Below, piece by piece: positions 34,456-45,086 of a stretch of DNA of 64,000 bases (positions are counted from its first letter, which is position 1; each line of letters opens with the position of its first letter). The DNA is from Sphaerolaimus hirsutus (lineage: Eukaryota > Nematoda > Chromadorea > Monhysterida > Sphaerolaimidae): contig OZ038457.1 of NCBI GenBank assembly GCA_964036195.1, positions 20,425,147-20,489,146 on the forward strand, given 5' to 3'. The position numbers and the translations under genes were made by a program. Below the pieces are notes generated by a model. That model was not told the origin of the DNA. It did no database searches and saw only the letters and a program-made list of their open reading frames with translations.

Positions 34456-36643
34456 TCACTTAGCCTGTCGACTGATGGCCTCGAACACTAGCGAGCACTC
34501 GCTGCTGTCGTCGCACTGCCACGGTCTGCGGTGGGGTAGGCGAGACTGGCGAAAGTTGGCAAGCTGGATGTCATTGGCTTGGAGTGATGTAAAGCTTGGC
34601 TGGCTGATGTAAAGTGATGGCTTGGCTAGTGATGTAGAGGCACCGGTGCCCCGGTGCTGGGCACCGAAGGGCACCACCACTGGTGCTGGTGCGGTGCCAT
34701 TGCAATCTAGACGGGTGCCCTGCCGGTGCCGGTGCCATTTTTATCTGAATAGCACCGGTGCCGGTGCGGTGCGGTGCCATTTTTTTGCCGGTGCCAAAGG
34801 TGCTAGCACCCGAGCCAAAGTGAAAGGCACCGGGAAAGTCACCGGCCAAGGTTTCATGTGCTGTGCAATTTTGTTCATAGCACATGCTTATTCATATTTC
34901 AACAAACAGCTATATATTTACCCAACCGGTTTTTTGCCATTTTTGTAAACATCCCATCAAATTAATATACATACTGTGAAATCCATTATACCCGATACGT
35001 GATCTGATAAGCAATTTTGTGGAATTTTAAATCATATTTATATTTGATATTTCTCTTACTTTTTTGTTCAAAATTTGTTGTCAGTTTATGAGAGAGTATA
35101 GTTCCATTCTCTGTACAGCAACGACTCCGTTCAGTAGACAATAGTGGCTGTGGGCATTGTAGTGTATTCAATATTTTATCTTTCATTTGTAATCATTGTA
35201 ATTTCTTCATAAAAGTGATCGCGACATCATTCTGATCATTTTAAGTGCTCAACCATCAAAATCGGTAGAAAATTCATGGAAAAATGCACTTCCGAAGGTG
35301 TGGCCACTGAGAAACTGCCCGATATTTACTTCTGAAATTCCAGCCCGGTGCGGTGCCTTTCGGTGCCGGTGCCATTTTTTTCGAATGGCACCAGTGCGGT
35401 GCGGTGCCATTTTCTGGCAGGTGCCCCAGGGTGCCAAGTGCCCTTTTCGTGCGTTGGCAAAGGTGCCGGTGCGGTGCGGTGCCATTTTTCCCGGTGCCTT
35501 TAACATCACTAGTATTGGCGCGATTCGAGAAAGCGGTGTCGACCAGAAACCATTCAATCACATTCGGTATTCTACCCTCCTCAAGTCCACCCTGGCCATT
35601 CAACTCCCCCCTCCAACCCCCCCCCCCCAGTTCCCCCCACCTATGATCCTCCGGCACAGTTTCCATCCTGGCCGCATGCGGTGCTATCAACGGCAGCGGC
35701 GGGTTCGTAGGCGGCGCGTCCACCGTTATCACGCCGCCGCTGCCCGGCTGCACGAGGGGCGGCGGCTCGGTGCCCAGGAAGGATTGGAGGGACATTCTGG
35801 GGGGGGTATTTGGGTGGAGATTGATGTTGGAGAAATTCAGGTTTTTTCAGATTCCAAGAAGAATTCCCCCTGTTTTAGACGAGTGAGGAGAGAAAAATTC
35901 CTCCCGCAAGTAATCACCGGTAGGTAAATTTGTCTTGCATTAGTCACCCCCTCCCCCCCCCCCGCCGTCAAAATGGGCCTGACGAAAAAATACCCCAAAG
36001 AAATTATTTCAATCAAATACAGTATAATATTTATGTGCCATTTTCTATCCCACCTAGGTGCAGTGACCGCCTTGCTTTTGCGCGACTGCCGACCGGAACC
36101 TTCGGGCTTTGATGTGGCCGGCGTGTCTGTCGTTGTCTCCGTGTCCCCGTCGCGGTGCCGCACCCTGCGCAGTGCCCCGGTGCAGTAGCGAATAGAATGT
36201 GCTCTGCCATAGGGGTAGGAGTAGGGTTCAATAGAACCGTAAGGCGCTCTCAGTTAGCAAAATCGCGCCCTTTCTGCGCACAATTTCATGCACTTACACG
36301 CGCCCTATCCTCTATGTCCTACCTAATTTAATTGAATATGGAGCCAGACGCAATATCGGCCTGCGGCCGCCCGCAGCCAAACACTGTAAAATGTCAAAAG
36401 TCATGTAAAATGCCCTGTAAAATGTTAAATAAACTTTTTAAATGGCATTTTACAGTGTCTGATCCTCAGCGCACCTTCGAATGGCCGAAGCGAGCCGGTG
36501 GTGCAGCGAGATTGTCCTCAGCGCGTGCGGGTCGAATTGGAGACTCTCTTTGCGGTTGCGCACCGCGTACAGCTCGGACACGAGCAGCGACAGGTCCGAG
36601 TGCTCGTCGGAGTCCGTGTTGTCCAGCTGCGTCGCGGCCGTTG
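34456..36643 (-). CDS. Unrecognised protein, 3' four exons
   Basis: Exons 36643-36475, 36164-36054, 35796-35641 and 34525-34456 join in phase (all phase 2) and end at a stop. They give QLDNTDSDEHSDLSLLVSEL and LQFDPHALRTISLHHRLASA (helical, then basic), then a charged T/S-rich linker (DGDTETTTDTPATSKPEGSG), then MSLQSFLGTEPPPLVQPGSG with a proline-rich stretch, and a short end RPWQCDDSSECSLVFEAI. No domain is recognised. The 5' end is unresolved. A hydrophobic segment at 36877-37071 may be its membrane anchor, but the phases do not join directly. The intron after 36475 starts GTGCGCTG and soon reads CACTGTAAAATGCC, so it also resembles the introner-like family. Confidence 0.55.
34627..35511. 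mobile_element. MITE with TAGTGATGT ends and GGTGCCGGTGC arrays
   Basis: TAGTGATGTAGAGGCACCGG at the left, CCGGTGCCTTTAACATCACTA at the right (the right end is given as its last bases). Flanks GGCTTGGC and GTATTGGC match at 6 of 8. It has CACCGGTGCC and GCGGTGCGGTGCC clusters at both sides and sits in the last intron of the unrecognised gene. Confidence 0.75.
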
Positions 36644-36876
36644 CTGTTTTTGATGAGGCGGCAATTGTGAAATATTGAGCGGACCGCACGGTTTGTGTGT
36701 GATGTTGGCATAGTTTGTTTGGTTGAATAAAGTCGTCTGATAAATTGTGTGGTAATCTATTCCACATTGTTTTTTTACTGTGAATTCCGATGAAATTTCT
36801 CTATTTTTTACTTCACATTCGGATGGAATATGGTAGATTGATGTACAAAGCGTGCGGTCAGGCGACTAGGTATATT

Positions 36877-37071
36877 CTAGGTAAATATTGTGAGTATTAA
36901 AATTGCCTTCTTTCTCGGCGTGCAGTAGTGCACCACGACAACGGTTAACACTGCGCCAATTGCCATCAACGAGACGAAAGTTACCACAGGTAGCACATCA
37001 CGACTGAACACTGGTTTGTTGAAGCAGGAGCCAAATTTAAATAGCCCCAGACGTTTTTTCGAGCCGACCAA
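36877..37071 (-). CDS. Possible exon with one transmembrane segment
   Basis: An open stretch without an ATG at its start encodes VFSRDVLPVVTFVSLMAI and AVLTVVVVHYC followed by TPRKK, a membrane helix with a positive inside flank. It could be an upstream exon of the gene at 34456-36643 or an independent small membrane protein like those at 38409 and 41141. No canonical donor that fits the next exon was found. Confidence 0.35.
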   Translation of the reverse strand: MVGSKKRLGLFKFGSCFNKPVFSRDVLPVVTFVSLMAIGAVLTVVVVHYCTPRKKAILILTIFT

Positions 37072-38408
37072 TTTATTTTAAATATCCGAAATTTCATACT
37101 GAGCAATTCAACTCATTTTATTCTGAGCACACTAGTCCGCCACGCCACCGAGTTTGTTAAACACAAATCTGTTTTCAACACGTTTGACTTTACCTAGTGT
37201 GTCAGTTACCGTTGACAGCAATCAAAATCATTCATTGTGGTAAACCCAAATGTGTTCAAAACGGCCCTGTGCCGATACACATCTAAACCCATTAAACATC
37301 TAGACAGAGTCTGTGGATAAACAGCGATGATCCACATGTTGATCGATAAACATCTATCATTCAATCAAACATAGCTCATTATTCAGCAGCGCTGGCAGCA
37401 TGCATTGTTTCCATCATAAGGGGGCCCGGATTTGGTTGCATGATACCGATATTGTGGACACACCCGCTATACAATGGGCAGCACACCTCAAAATCACCTC
37501 ACTGTATAGCAGGCGTGTCAAATAGTATACTCGGCAGACATGATACTATACAATGAGTTGCATGATGTCATATCATTATTATTTTCCTTCTTACTATCTT
37601 TATATTTTTTTTTACTAAATTCCTATCTCGTTCGCTCTACAAGAACAAAATATAACTTTCCAATTTTGTAGAATGATATGTCCGTCCACTATACATATTG
37701 ACATATTTACGACCCACTGTGCACCGTTTTTCTACCGTATTTAAGATGTATCGCACTTCGCTGTTCAGTAAGATGTTGAACTTCATTGACGCTCAGCGAA
37801 GCGAAACATAAGTGGACCAAACCTGTATAATATCATGTCTGCCGACTATACTCTAATCTCTTGATCCTGGATGTGTGATGGGTAGAATTAAATAGGTGGC
37901 GGGTTTAGATGTGTAATGGGTTTAGATGTGTACTAGGCCTCAGCCTTCAAAACATATTTATGAGTTTCCCAAAACCGGTGACGTAGGATAGTGTGCGCAT
38001 CGCCAATGTCGTTTGAAATGGCAGTTTTACATTGATATACGATAACGATGAATCGACTGTCCGAAAAATGCGCCGGGGTAGTTAAATTTGGTAGCAGGTT
38101 TGATCTTCCGTATCGTTGCACATTTTGGAGAACTTACAGAATTTTTGTGGAACTTTGTAACTCGTATTTTGCCCGCTAACCCGCTGCACGCATCTTTATA
38201 TACAAATAAATTTTGATGCGTCCGGAACAATTGCGTCTGTTGCCAAATGTATCACCGAGAAACATCCGTCACCGGCGCAACACTTTCGGTTCCAATCAAA
38301 CTCCGTAAATCAGCTGCGAGCGGGCTGAGAAGGCGCAAAAAATGCGCCCTTTCAAATTCATGTTCTAAAATTTCACATTGGCTAGAACCCGTATTTTCAA
38401 AAGACGAA
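37072..38408. other. Intergenic region
   Basis: No exon supported. The 36 bases before the ATG at 38409 (ATTGGCTAGAACCCGTATTT) are nearly the same as those before the ATG at 41141, so the promoter-proximal DNA was duplicated with the gene. Confidence 0.5.
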
Positions 38409-39701
38409 ATGGAACTCAATCAGCCGTTTGCGAACAGCCTACTGCAGGTGCCACTTCCAGACCGTGTAAAATGTCCCGTAAATATCTTTTTAAATGTCAT
38501 GCAAAGTGTCAAAAGTCATGTAAAAGGCCCTGGGAAATGGTAAACTTTCGTTATTCGACTTTTCACGGCATTTTACATTTTACAGGTCATTTTACACGGT
38601 CTGAAATTTCCCCCAGGCCGCGTGTTTCAGCGTTATCACAACAGCGACAGCGATTGCACCGTTGATTATCAGCTGCGCCACGCGGCGCAGAAAGGATAAA
38701 AGTCGGATCATAGGGCTGCCCAAATATTCGCGCGACACCGTGCCCGACCGGTCGCTGACCGGCATGAAAAACACGTCCGATTTTCGCTACAAGCAAATGA
38801 AATCGGAATCGATGCCCAAGCCCAGAGTGGATCCGGGCGTCAGATCTGAGATCATGGTTCGGACCGTAGAGTCTTCCCATGAGATGAACATCTCCTTTTT
38901 CTAGATTTCCGAAATTTCCAAAAAATAGGTATCTCAATTTTAATTGTTTTTTTTACTCCATGTAATTCTATGCGTTTTTTTCTGCTTGTATGTACTTTTT
39001 CTACATTCTGGCACAGTTACGGGCACCTTGTAGTCGGGGATTTAGGTGCATTAAAACGATTAATTTTGCAATTAATATTTTCACCTCCAATTTTCCCTCG
39101 GATGGCACTCTCTTTAACTCATTCTAAAACGCAGCGCGGCGGCACGGCGGCGCCCTACGACCCCAGCTACAAGACCCTGGCGTACATCGGCAACAGCGAG
39201 TTCAACGAGACCACCTACGCCATGAGCAAAGTGGCACCCGTGCAGGGCGCCAGCCCGGCGGCAGCCAGAAGCGGCGACACGTGCAGCCCGGCCAAGACTA
39301 CAGAGGGACCACGGGTGCCAACGCCGCAGCGCAGTTGGAAAAAAGTGGGGAAAACCCCGCGGGGACTACAGATCCCTACGCCGCAGCGCAGTTGGGAAAA
39401 AGTGGGAAAAACCCCGCCGAGACCACAAATTCCTACGCCGCAGCGCAGTTGGGAAAAAGTGGGAAAAACCCCGCCGAGACCACAAATCCCTACGCCGCAG
39501 CGCGGTTGGGAAAAAGTGGGAAAAACCCCGCGGGGACTACAGATCCCTACGCCGCAGCGCACTTGGGAAAAAGTGGTGTGTTGCTTCTTTGAAAATGACC
39601 ACAACTTGCTGAGTCATTGCCGCGTGTTTTTATCATGGCGTTGTCCTCCACACCAGAGTTGTAAAAATACTGGTATTTTTGGGAAGCATAAATATAAATG
39701 A
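38409..39701 (+). CDS. Single-pass membrane protein, tandem paralogue A
   Basis: Family not recognised. Exons 38409-38447 (MELNQPFANSLLQ), 38617-38856 and 39135-39701. A 13-residue N-terminus leads into a helix (AACFSVITTATAIAPLIISC), then a basic stop-transfer (RRRKDKSR), YSRDTVPDRSLTGM, a linker ending VRSEIM, and exon 3 starting RGGTAAPYDPSYKTLA with NSEFNETTYAMSK. Exon 3 then runs in frame through a 57-bp tandem repeat. About 281 residues if there is no further intron. Aligned with paralogue B, identity is highest at YSRDTVPD..SLTGM and RGGTA.PYDPSYKTLA. Intron 1 is an introner-like element absent from B. Confidence 0.65.
38448..38616 (+). mobile_element. Introner-like MITE forming intron 1 of paralogue A
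   Basis: Begins directly at the donor GTGCCACTTCCAGACC and ends TCTGAAATTTCCCCCAG at the acceptor. The inner part is inverted TGTAAAATG/CATTTTACA arms. Removing it restores CTG CAG GCC GCG TGT, continuous with paralogue B, which has no intron here. Confidence 0.8.
39300..39580 (+). repeat. 57-bp coding minisatellite
   Basis: Four to five copies of a 57-bp unit containing CCTACGCCGCAGCGCAGTTG followed by GGAAAAAGTGGGAAAAACCC. The unit is a multiple of three, so all frames stay open through it: PTPQRSWEKVGKTP in the paralogue frame and YAAAQLGKSGKNPAETT in another, plus a long minus-strand ORF. It is absent from paralogue B. Confidence 0.85.
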
Positions 39702-39858
39702 ATATACCGTATTTCCTTGAAATACCCCCCGGGGGTGATTGTTTCAGAGCGAGAATTTTGAGGGGGTTTAACGAGGGGGGAGGGGTATTTCGAGGGGGGG
39801 GGGCTTATTATTTCGCCAGACAGTTTTTAAACTCCCAGTACTAATTTGTTGCCTGTAA

Positions 39859-40077
39859 TGCTACGATTACAGCTCGACGTAAAATTTCAGCGTAAAATTC
39901 CATCGCAAAATTTATTACATGAAAGTGGATGATGATACATGTCTGCAATTTATCATTGACAATATGTTTATCAATACCTTCATTGTGTCCAAGTGTCCTT
40001 CATCATCCACTTTCATGTAATAAATTTTGCGATGGAATTTTACGCTGGAATTTTACGTCGAGCTGATATCGTAGCAT
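39859..40077. mobile_element. Foldback MITE
   Basis: Arms of about 75 bp: CAGCTCGACGTAAAATTTCA and AATTCCATCGCAAAATTTAT are answered by their complements ending near GATATCGTAGCA. Confidence 0.75.
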
Positions 40078-40093
40078 AACCTACGCAAACACA

Positions 40094-40419
40094 CACAGCA
40101 AAAAATAGGTTCGTGAACTGTGTGGAAGAGGGCTGGATGTGTCTGAAGCGGCCTCTGTGAATACACTTCCACACACTTCACCACACATCACGAAATTTTT
40201 GGTGAAGTCTCTTCGTGAAACGCGCTTCCCGATGCTGACGTAGTGAAGACACTTCACGAAAAATTTGTGCAGCGTTGTGACGCATGTCTGTGATGTGAAG
40301 TGTCTTCAAACATTTTCGTGAAGCGCCGGGAAGCGCCAGCTCTTCTCTGCATCGGGAAGTGTTGCCGTGAAAACACTTCACTACACTTCACGACGCATCA
40401 CACAAATTTTTTTGCTGTG
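40094..40419. mobile_element. MITE with CACAGCAAAAAA ends
   Basis: CACAGCAAAAAATA at the left, AAATTTTTTTGCTGTG at the right. The interior has clustered GTGAAGTGTCTTC motifs in both orientations. A related piece lies at about 55546-55730. Confidence 0.7.
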
Positions 40420-41140
40420 ATATAAAAATGAAACAATAAGCACCATATATAAGAGTCTATAGACATATATAAGTATGTAGATAGTATAAACCCTGTTCTA
40501 ACATAACACAAACATTGTTTTTACGTGTGTTCTGCTTTGCCCGGGTCACAACGGTTACAGTCATAAGTTATTTTAGGTATAATTATTTTGGGTTAAATTT
40601 GCTTACCTATTTTCAGAATAGGGATAATGTAAAAGCTTCGGAATACCTGTGAGCCAGAGTTCGGCCTGTGATTATTTGATGAGATTTGATGGTGATAAAC
40701 GCTGTTACTGATTCTCTCCATCAATTTGAGTCGCTAGTAAATCGTGTCGGCATTAATTTGACGATGTATGTATTGGCCAAGATTTATCTTAATCTGCCTT
40801 CACGGGACCGCATGTTTAGCATAAAACGTTGGCATAACTTGACGAATAAAGTCTTATGATAATTTCTGTCGTTTATCATAAATGTTACTGTTTGAAACCA
40901 AATAATTGTTGTCTATTCCTCAGTAGGATATGGTAGATTGTTACAAGGTAAATATGTGCTCTCAAAATGACGCCAATGTAAAAAAAAAAATCATAAGTAT
41001 GACAACGTGCAATATTATCAGTTCCTTCTAGAGGATCATTTATCAGCCGTCACTGGTAGATCAAACCGCAAAATAATAATTTTAAATTCCCGTCCAAAAA
41101 ATTCAACATTGGCTAGAAACCCGTATTTTCATTACTCGAA

Positions 41141-42338
41141 ATGGAACTCAGTCACTGGTTTGCGGTTTACCTGCCGCTGGCCGCTTGTTTGAGGGTGATC
41201 GCGACAGCCGCGGCAATCGTTCTGCTGATTGTCGGCTGCACCAAGCGCAGTAAGAAGAAAGCGCAGCCGCCGCGGCCGAATTATTCGCGCGACACCGTGC
41301 CCGACAGGTGCCACTCCCAGACGCTGTAAAATGCCCTGTAAATTGTCAAATGTCATGCAGTCAAAATTCAGGTAAAACAGGTTTGCCATTTTACAGGACA
41401 TTTTACAGGGTCTGGGAGTGCCCGACAGGTCGCTGACGGGCATGCGGAACAATCCGCAATTTCAGCAGAGCACTTTGAAATCGGACCCCATGCCCGAACT
41501 AAAAGTGGATTGTAATGTCAGATCCGACATCATGGTGCGGCCAAAAGTTTTAGTTATTTTGTGACAGTGCCGCAACTGAGTCGCACCAAGTAGTTTGCCG
41601 ATGACAATACGAAAGGTCGTGAACAAGTGAACTGTCGGTTAAAATACTTGTCACTCGACTCACGGTCGCTAATTTGACGTAGGCTCCCTAGACATGTAAG
41701 CCTGCTCGACATGTAGACCCGTTGCAGGGGTCTCCAGTTGGGTGCCCCCCCCCCAAAATCGGCCAGCTACCAATATATCCCAGAAGCCGCTCAGCTATTT
41801 ATCTATCTATCCCGAGGCAAATGGTTTGGCAAAAACTTTCCCCTAAGTCCCTCCTCCAAATCCCACATAGGTAGCTATATTTTACCTACATGTCGAGTGG
41901 GTTTACATGTCTACAGATACAGGGACTGCTAATTTACCATTCAGCTATTTATGAATCGACTTATCACTCGATACGGTGCCGAATTCCCATATTTGTGTTT
42001 GCCGCTTTATCTTTGTTCTCTCTAGTTGAAACTCACTCGTAAATACCTAAATAGTTTTGATCGGGTAATTTTACAACGACGCCAAAATCAGAACAATCCC
42101 ATTGCAACCGGGCATTGGAAACCTTCTGAAGCATTAATATAACCCTACAACGCAGCGCGGCGGCACGGCGCAGCCCTACGACCCCAGCTACAAGACCCTG
42201 GCGAACATCGGCAACAGCGAGTTCAACGAAACCACCTACGGCATGAGCAAGGGCGGCAGCATCAGCGCCACCGCGGATAGAGGCGACACTTGCAGCCAGG
42301 CTAAGACAACTGAGGGGCCGCTGGCAGCTGGGGCACCT
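41141..42338 (+). CDS. Single-pass membrane protein, tandem paralogue B
   Basis: Exons 41141-41307, 41429-41534, 42156-42338. MELSHWFAVYLPLAACLR leads into a helix (VIATAAAIVLLIVGC), a basic flank (TKRSKKK), YSRDTVPDR, SLTGMRNNPQF, VRSDIM and exon 3 RGGTAQPYDPSYKTLANIGN with FNETTYGMSKGG. The end is uncertain: a donor GTAACT follows GGGGCACCT at 42338, otherwise the frame runs to a stop at 42500 inside a MITE. It resembles A throughout except the minisatellite. The introner-like intron 41308-41428 has no counterpart in A. Function unknown. Confidence 0.65.
41308..41428 (+). mobile_element. Introner-like MITE forming intron 1 of paralogue B
   Basis: CCCGACAG / GTGCCACTCCCAGACG ... CAGGGTCTGGGAGTG / CCCGACAG. 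The 8 bases before the donor are repeated exactly at the acceptor, so the 3' splice AG comes from the duplicated target. Splicing gives CCC GAC AGG TCG CTG, colinear with the unbroken CCC GAC CGG TCG CTG of paralogue A. 121 bp. Confidence 0.88.
41724..41850. mobile_element. Fragment of a GATAGATAGCTG-family MITE
   Basis: Starts AGGGGTCTCCAGTTGGGTGC and contains CAGCTATTTATCTATCTATC. It lies in the second intron of paralogue B; the right part is not clear. Confidence 0.55.
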
Positions 42339-42525
42339 GTAACTGTGCGTTGCCACTTTGTGTGGCGGGAACTCTCGGCGCATGTAAACCCTCAGCACAT
42401 CTATGCACTAGTGATGGAAAAGCGCCAGAAGATGGCGCCAAAGCCATGGCGTCTTTACATCAATACCATGCACCCTATTCACAATCACAGATTTTGTTAA
42501 CTTTTAACCCAGATTATGTCCAGAT

Positions 42526-43488
42526 CAGGGTTGGCAAAATCTCAGAAAAGAATAAAAATAAAATTAAAATAAAATGGAAAATTGAAGAATAAAATAAAAT
42601 AAAATGGAAAATTTCAAAATAAAAATTGCATAAAAATTCAAATTTTTGTAAAATTGTATACAAATTTATATTTTTGTAAAAAATTTTTCTGTTGTTTATA
42701 GTTCAACCTGTTCATTTGCGGGTAGTAGGGCAGTCCCAAGCCATGTAAAGTGTCAAAATGTCATGAAATGGAATGGAAAGTGTCAATTTTCATGAAAATG
42801 TTAAGTAAAGTGTCAATTGTCATGACAAATATAAATTAAAGTGGAAACTGTAAAGCAAATTGTATCCAAATCTTATCTTTTGTATCCAAATCTTGTTGTT
42901 TTTGTAACCAAATCTTATGTGAACATTTGGATACAAAAACATAAGATTTGGATACCAAAATATAAGGTTTGGATACCAAAACATAAGATTCAGATACACA
43001 ATTTACACTCTGCACGACATTTGCCATGACAATTATACTTTGCTTGACATTTGAGATGCCAATTGACTCTTTACTACATTTGTCATGACAATTGACACTT
43101 TGCATGATGTTTTACAAATGCGCCCAGCACACTCCAGTAATCCATCTACTGAAAATGCAAACCATTCTTATTGATAATTGTAACTTAACACTTGCAACTA
43201 GCTAACAATACCTACTGCATGCAACTTTTGCAAAGTAATGGAAAAATTTGTCACACGTTTTTCATGTTTAGGTCTAATTATCACATTTTTCTGACCTCGC
43301 ATGCAAGATTCTGATTTTTTGTAAAATTTCTGTAAAATTTTCGTAAAATTTTTGTAAAATGGTCGATTTTATTATTCATTTGGAATAATATAAAATAAAA
43401 TGAAACAAGAATAAAATGATAATAAAATACATGTTTATACAATTTTTATACAATTTGTATACAACTGATTTTTATAAAACCAACCCTG
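42526..43488. mobile_element. hAT-like element, CAGGGTTGG ends
   Basis: CAGGGTTGGCAAAATCTCAG to AAAACCAACCCTG with exact duplication GTCCAGAT (42518-42525, 43489-43496). A further element with ends like GGGCAGTCCCAAGCC (about 42730-43140) is inside it. Confidence 0.88.
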
Positions 43489-43496
43489 GTCCAGAT

Positions 43497-45086
43497 TATG
43501 TAAATGCGCTCGGAGCTTAGATGCTCTGAGAGTTTACATGCGCTGAGGCACGCCGCTCTTCGTGGACCTTGGTTCTGTGTGACGTTGCTGCTATTTAGGA
43601 TGGCTTACCTACTCTGTAAAATCTCAGATGTGATTTGCCAGTACATACCCAGTACTTAACCAGTACAGCGCACAATAAAATTTGACCGGTCGCCTCAGTT
43701 TACATGGCTCTCACGACTTCGGAATTTTATGTGACATTTTACATTGTCATTTTACATTTTACATTAAAAATTTTGTAAATTGTCAAATGCCATGAAAAGT
43801 GTCAAAAGTCATGAAAAATCAGACGTCCAGTTAAAAAAATAAAAATTGTCATTTTACATAATCTTTGAAACTGCATGACATTTGACAGGGCATTTTTCTG
43901 GCTACATTCATTCAGGGCACAATCTCAGAGCTGTATTTTTCGTTCAACATTCAGCAATTGGCCATCGATTTCGTCAGCATTCTTCCATAACCATGGCAAC
44001 TTTTTTTCAGATTAAGGATGGTGAAGAGCTGGATTATCTGTGAATGTGATTCGGCTGCGCGTAATGATTTGATGAGTTTTTACGGTGATAAACACTTTTA
44101 CTGATCTGTGGCTACCATAGTAGTTGACAGTCGATTGTTGGTCAACTGAAAAATCCGTTTTGCACATTTTAGTTAACACGAACGCAATCTTGTTTATCTG
44201 TCAACTAAACGCAATCTTGAACGCGTTGTCGTTAATTAACATGTTAAAAATGGTTTTTGTAGTTGACCAATTAGCGACTGTCAACTGGTGCTGTGGCAGC
44301 TTTACTGCAAGATCTTGTTGAGTAAATCAAGTTTCATCATTCGACAGTCGATTCAATTTTCATTATTATTGAACTATTAGAGACCATTATCGCATCATTC
44401 AAGAAGTAATCCAAAAGGGCGCCGGCCCATAAAAATTTTTTTGAAATAGGTATTTAGAAAAAAATTCCTCCATGCATAGCATCCATTCAGCGTTCAAACG
44501 AAACAACCAGCCTACGAATGCACTGACATCACTACATTTTCCACCAAGCATAAAAATTTTCTCAGGACATGAACATAAATGTTCTGCGCAGCATGGAATG
44601 GCTTACTCATCTGTCGCAGCATGACGCCGGACCCAGCTGGATATTTTATTGAAAAGGTTTAGGGTTCATGGTTCACTTGTACCTCAGGAGACAACGCATG
44701 CAGTCAGGTTCATTTCGTCTGTTGAATATCTTATGTTCTAGGCGATGAACAATTCAAGTGATCTGTAGTTTGCGAACTTTTCGTGCAACAAATATTATTT
44801 CTGGCAAAAATCCGTGTTCAATTTATCCCGGGCGAGGAAAAAAACGTTAAAAAAAACAGCTCATTTGTCTTCGAAGTACGACTGCTTACTTCCGGTGCAA
44901 TTCAGCCAGCGTCCGGTCAATTTTTCACACGGGCATTAACGTGCTGTCGTCATCGCTCAACTGACAAATGTGCGTTTCCATTCATTTCAAGTTCCAAATT
45001 CCCTCAACCCGCACACAATTGAAGTTCCAAATTCCCTCATCGCGCTCACAACACAAGTTCTCAATTCAAAGTTGGCACTGTTCCAG
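43497..45086. other. Intergenic region upstream of synaptobrevin
   Basis: No supported exon. It contains a degraded TGTCAAATG/TTTACAT repeat (about 43720-43910). The synaptobrevin start exon should lie here but cannot be fixed: the first recognised coding exon begins in phase 2. GAAGTTCCAAATTCCCTC-like direct repeats occur at about 44985-45040. Confidence 0.4.

Larger units (their letters stand above)
39702..41140. other. Intergenic region between the tandem paralogues
   Basis: Contains a TACCGTATTTCC-type element from about 39704, a foldback element (39859-40077) and a CACAGCAAAAAA-ended element (40094-40419). DNA around 40620-40720 (GATGGTGATAAACGCTGTTA) resembles 44010-44110, which points to more than one duplication. 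Confidence 0.5.

Noticed and set aside
35298-35927. 209-codon plus-strand ORF
   Set aside because: It crosses a MITE and is antisense to the in-phase exon 35796-35641, whose frame is better supported.
39215-39604. 129-codon minus-strand ORF
   Set aside because: Shadow of the 57-bp coding minisatellite; the conserved paralogue frame is on the plus strand.
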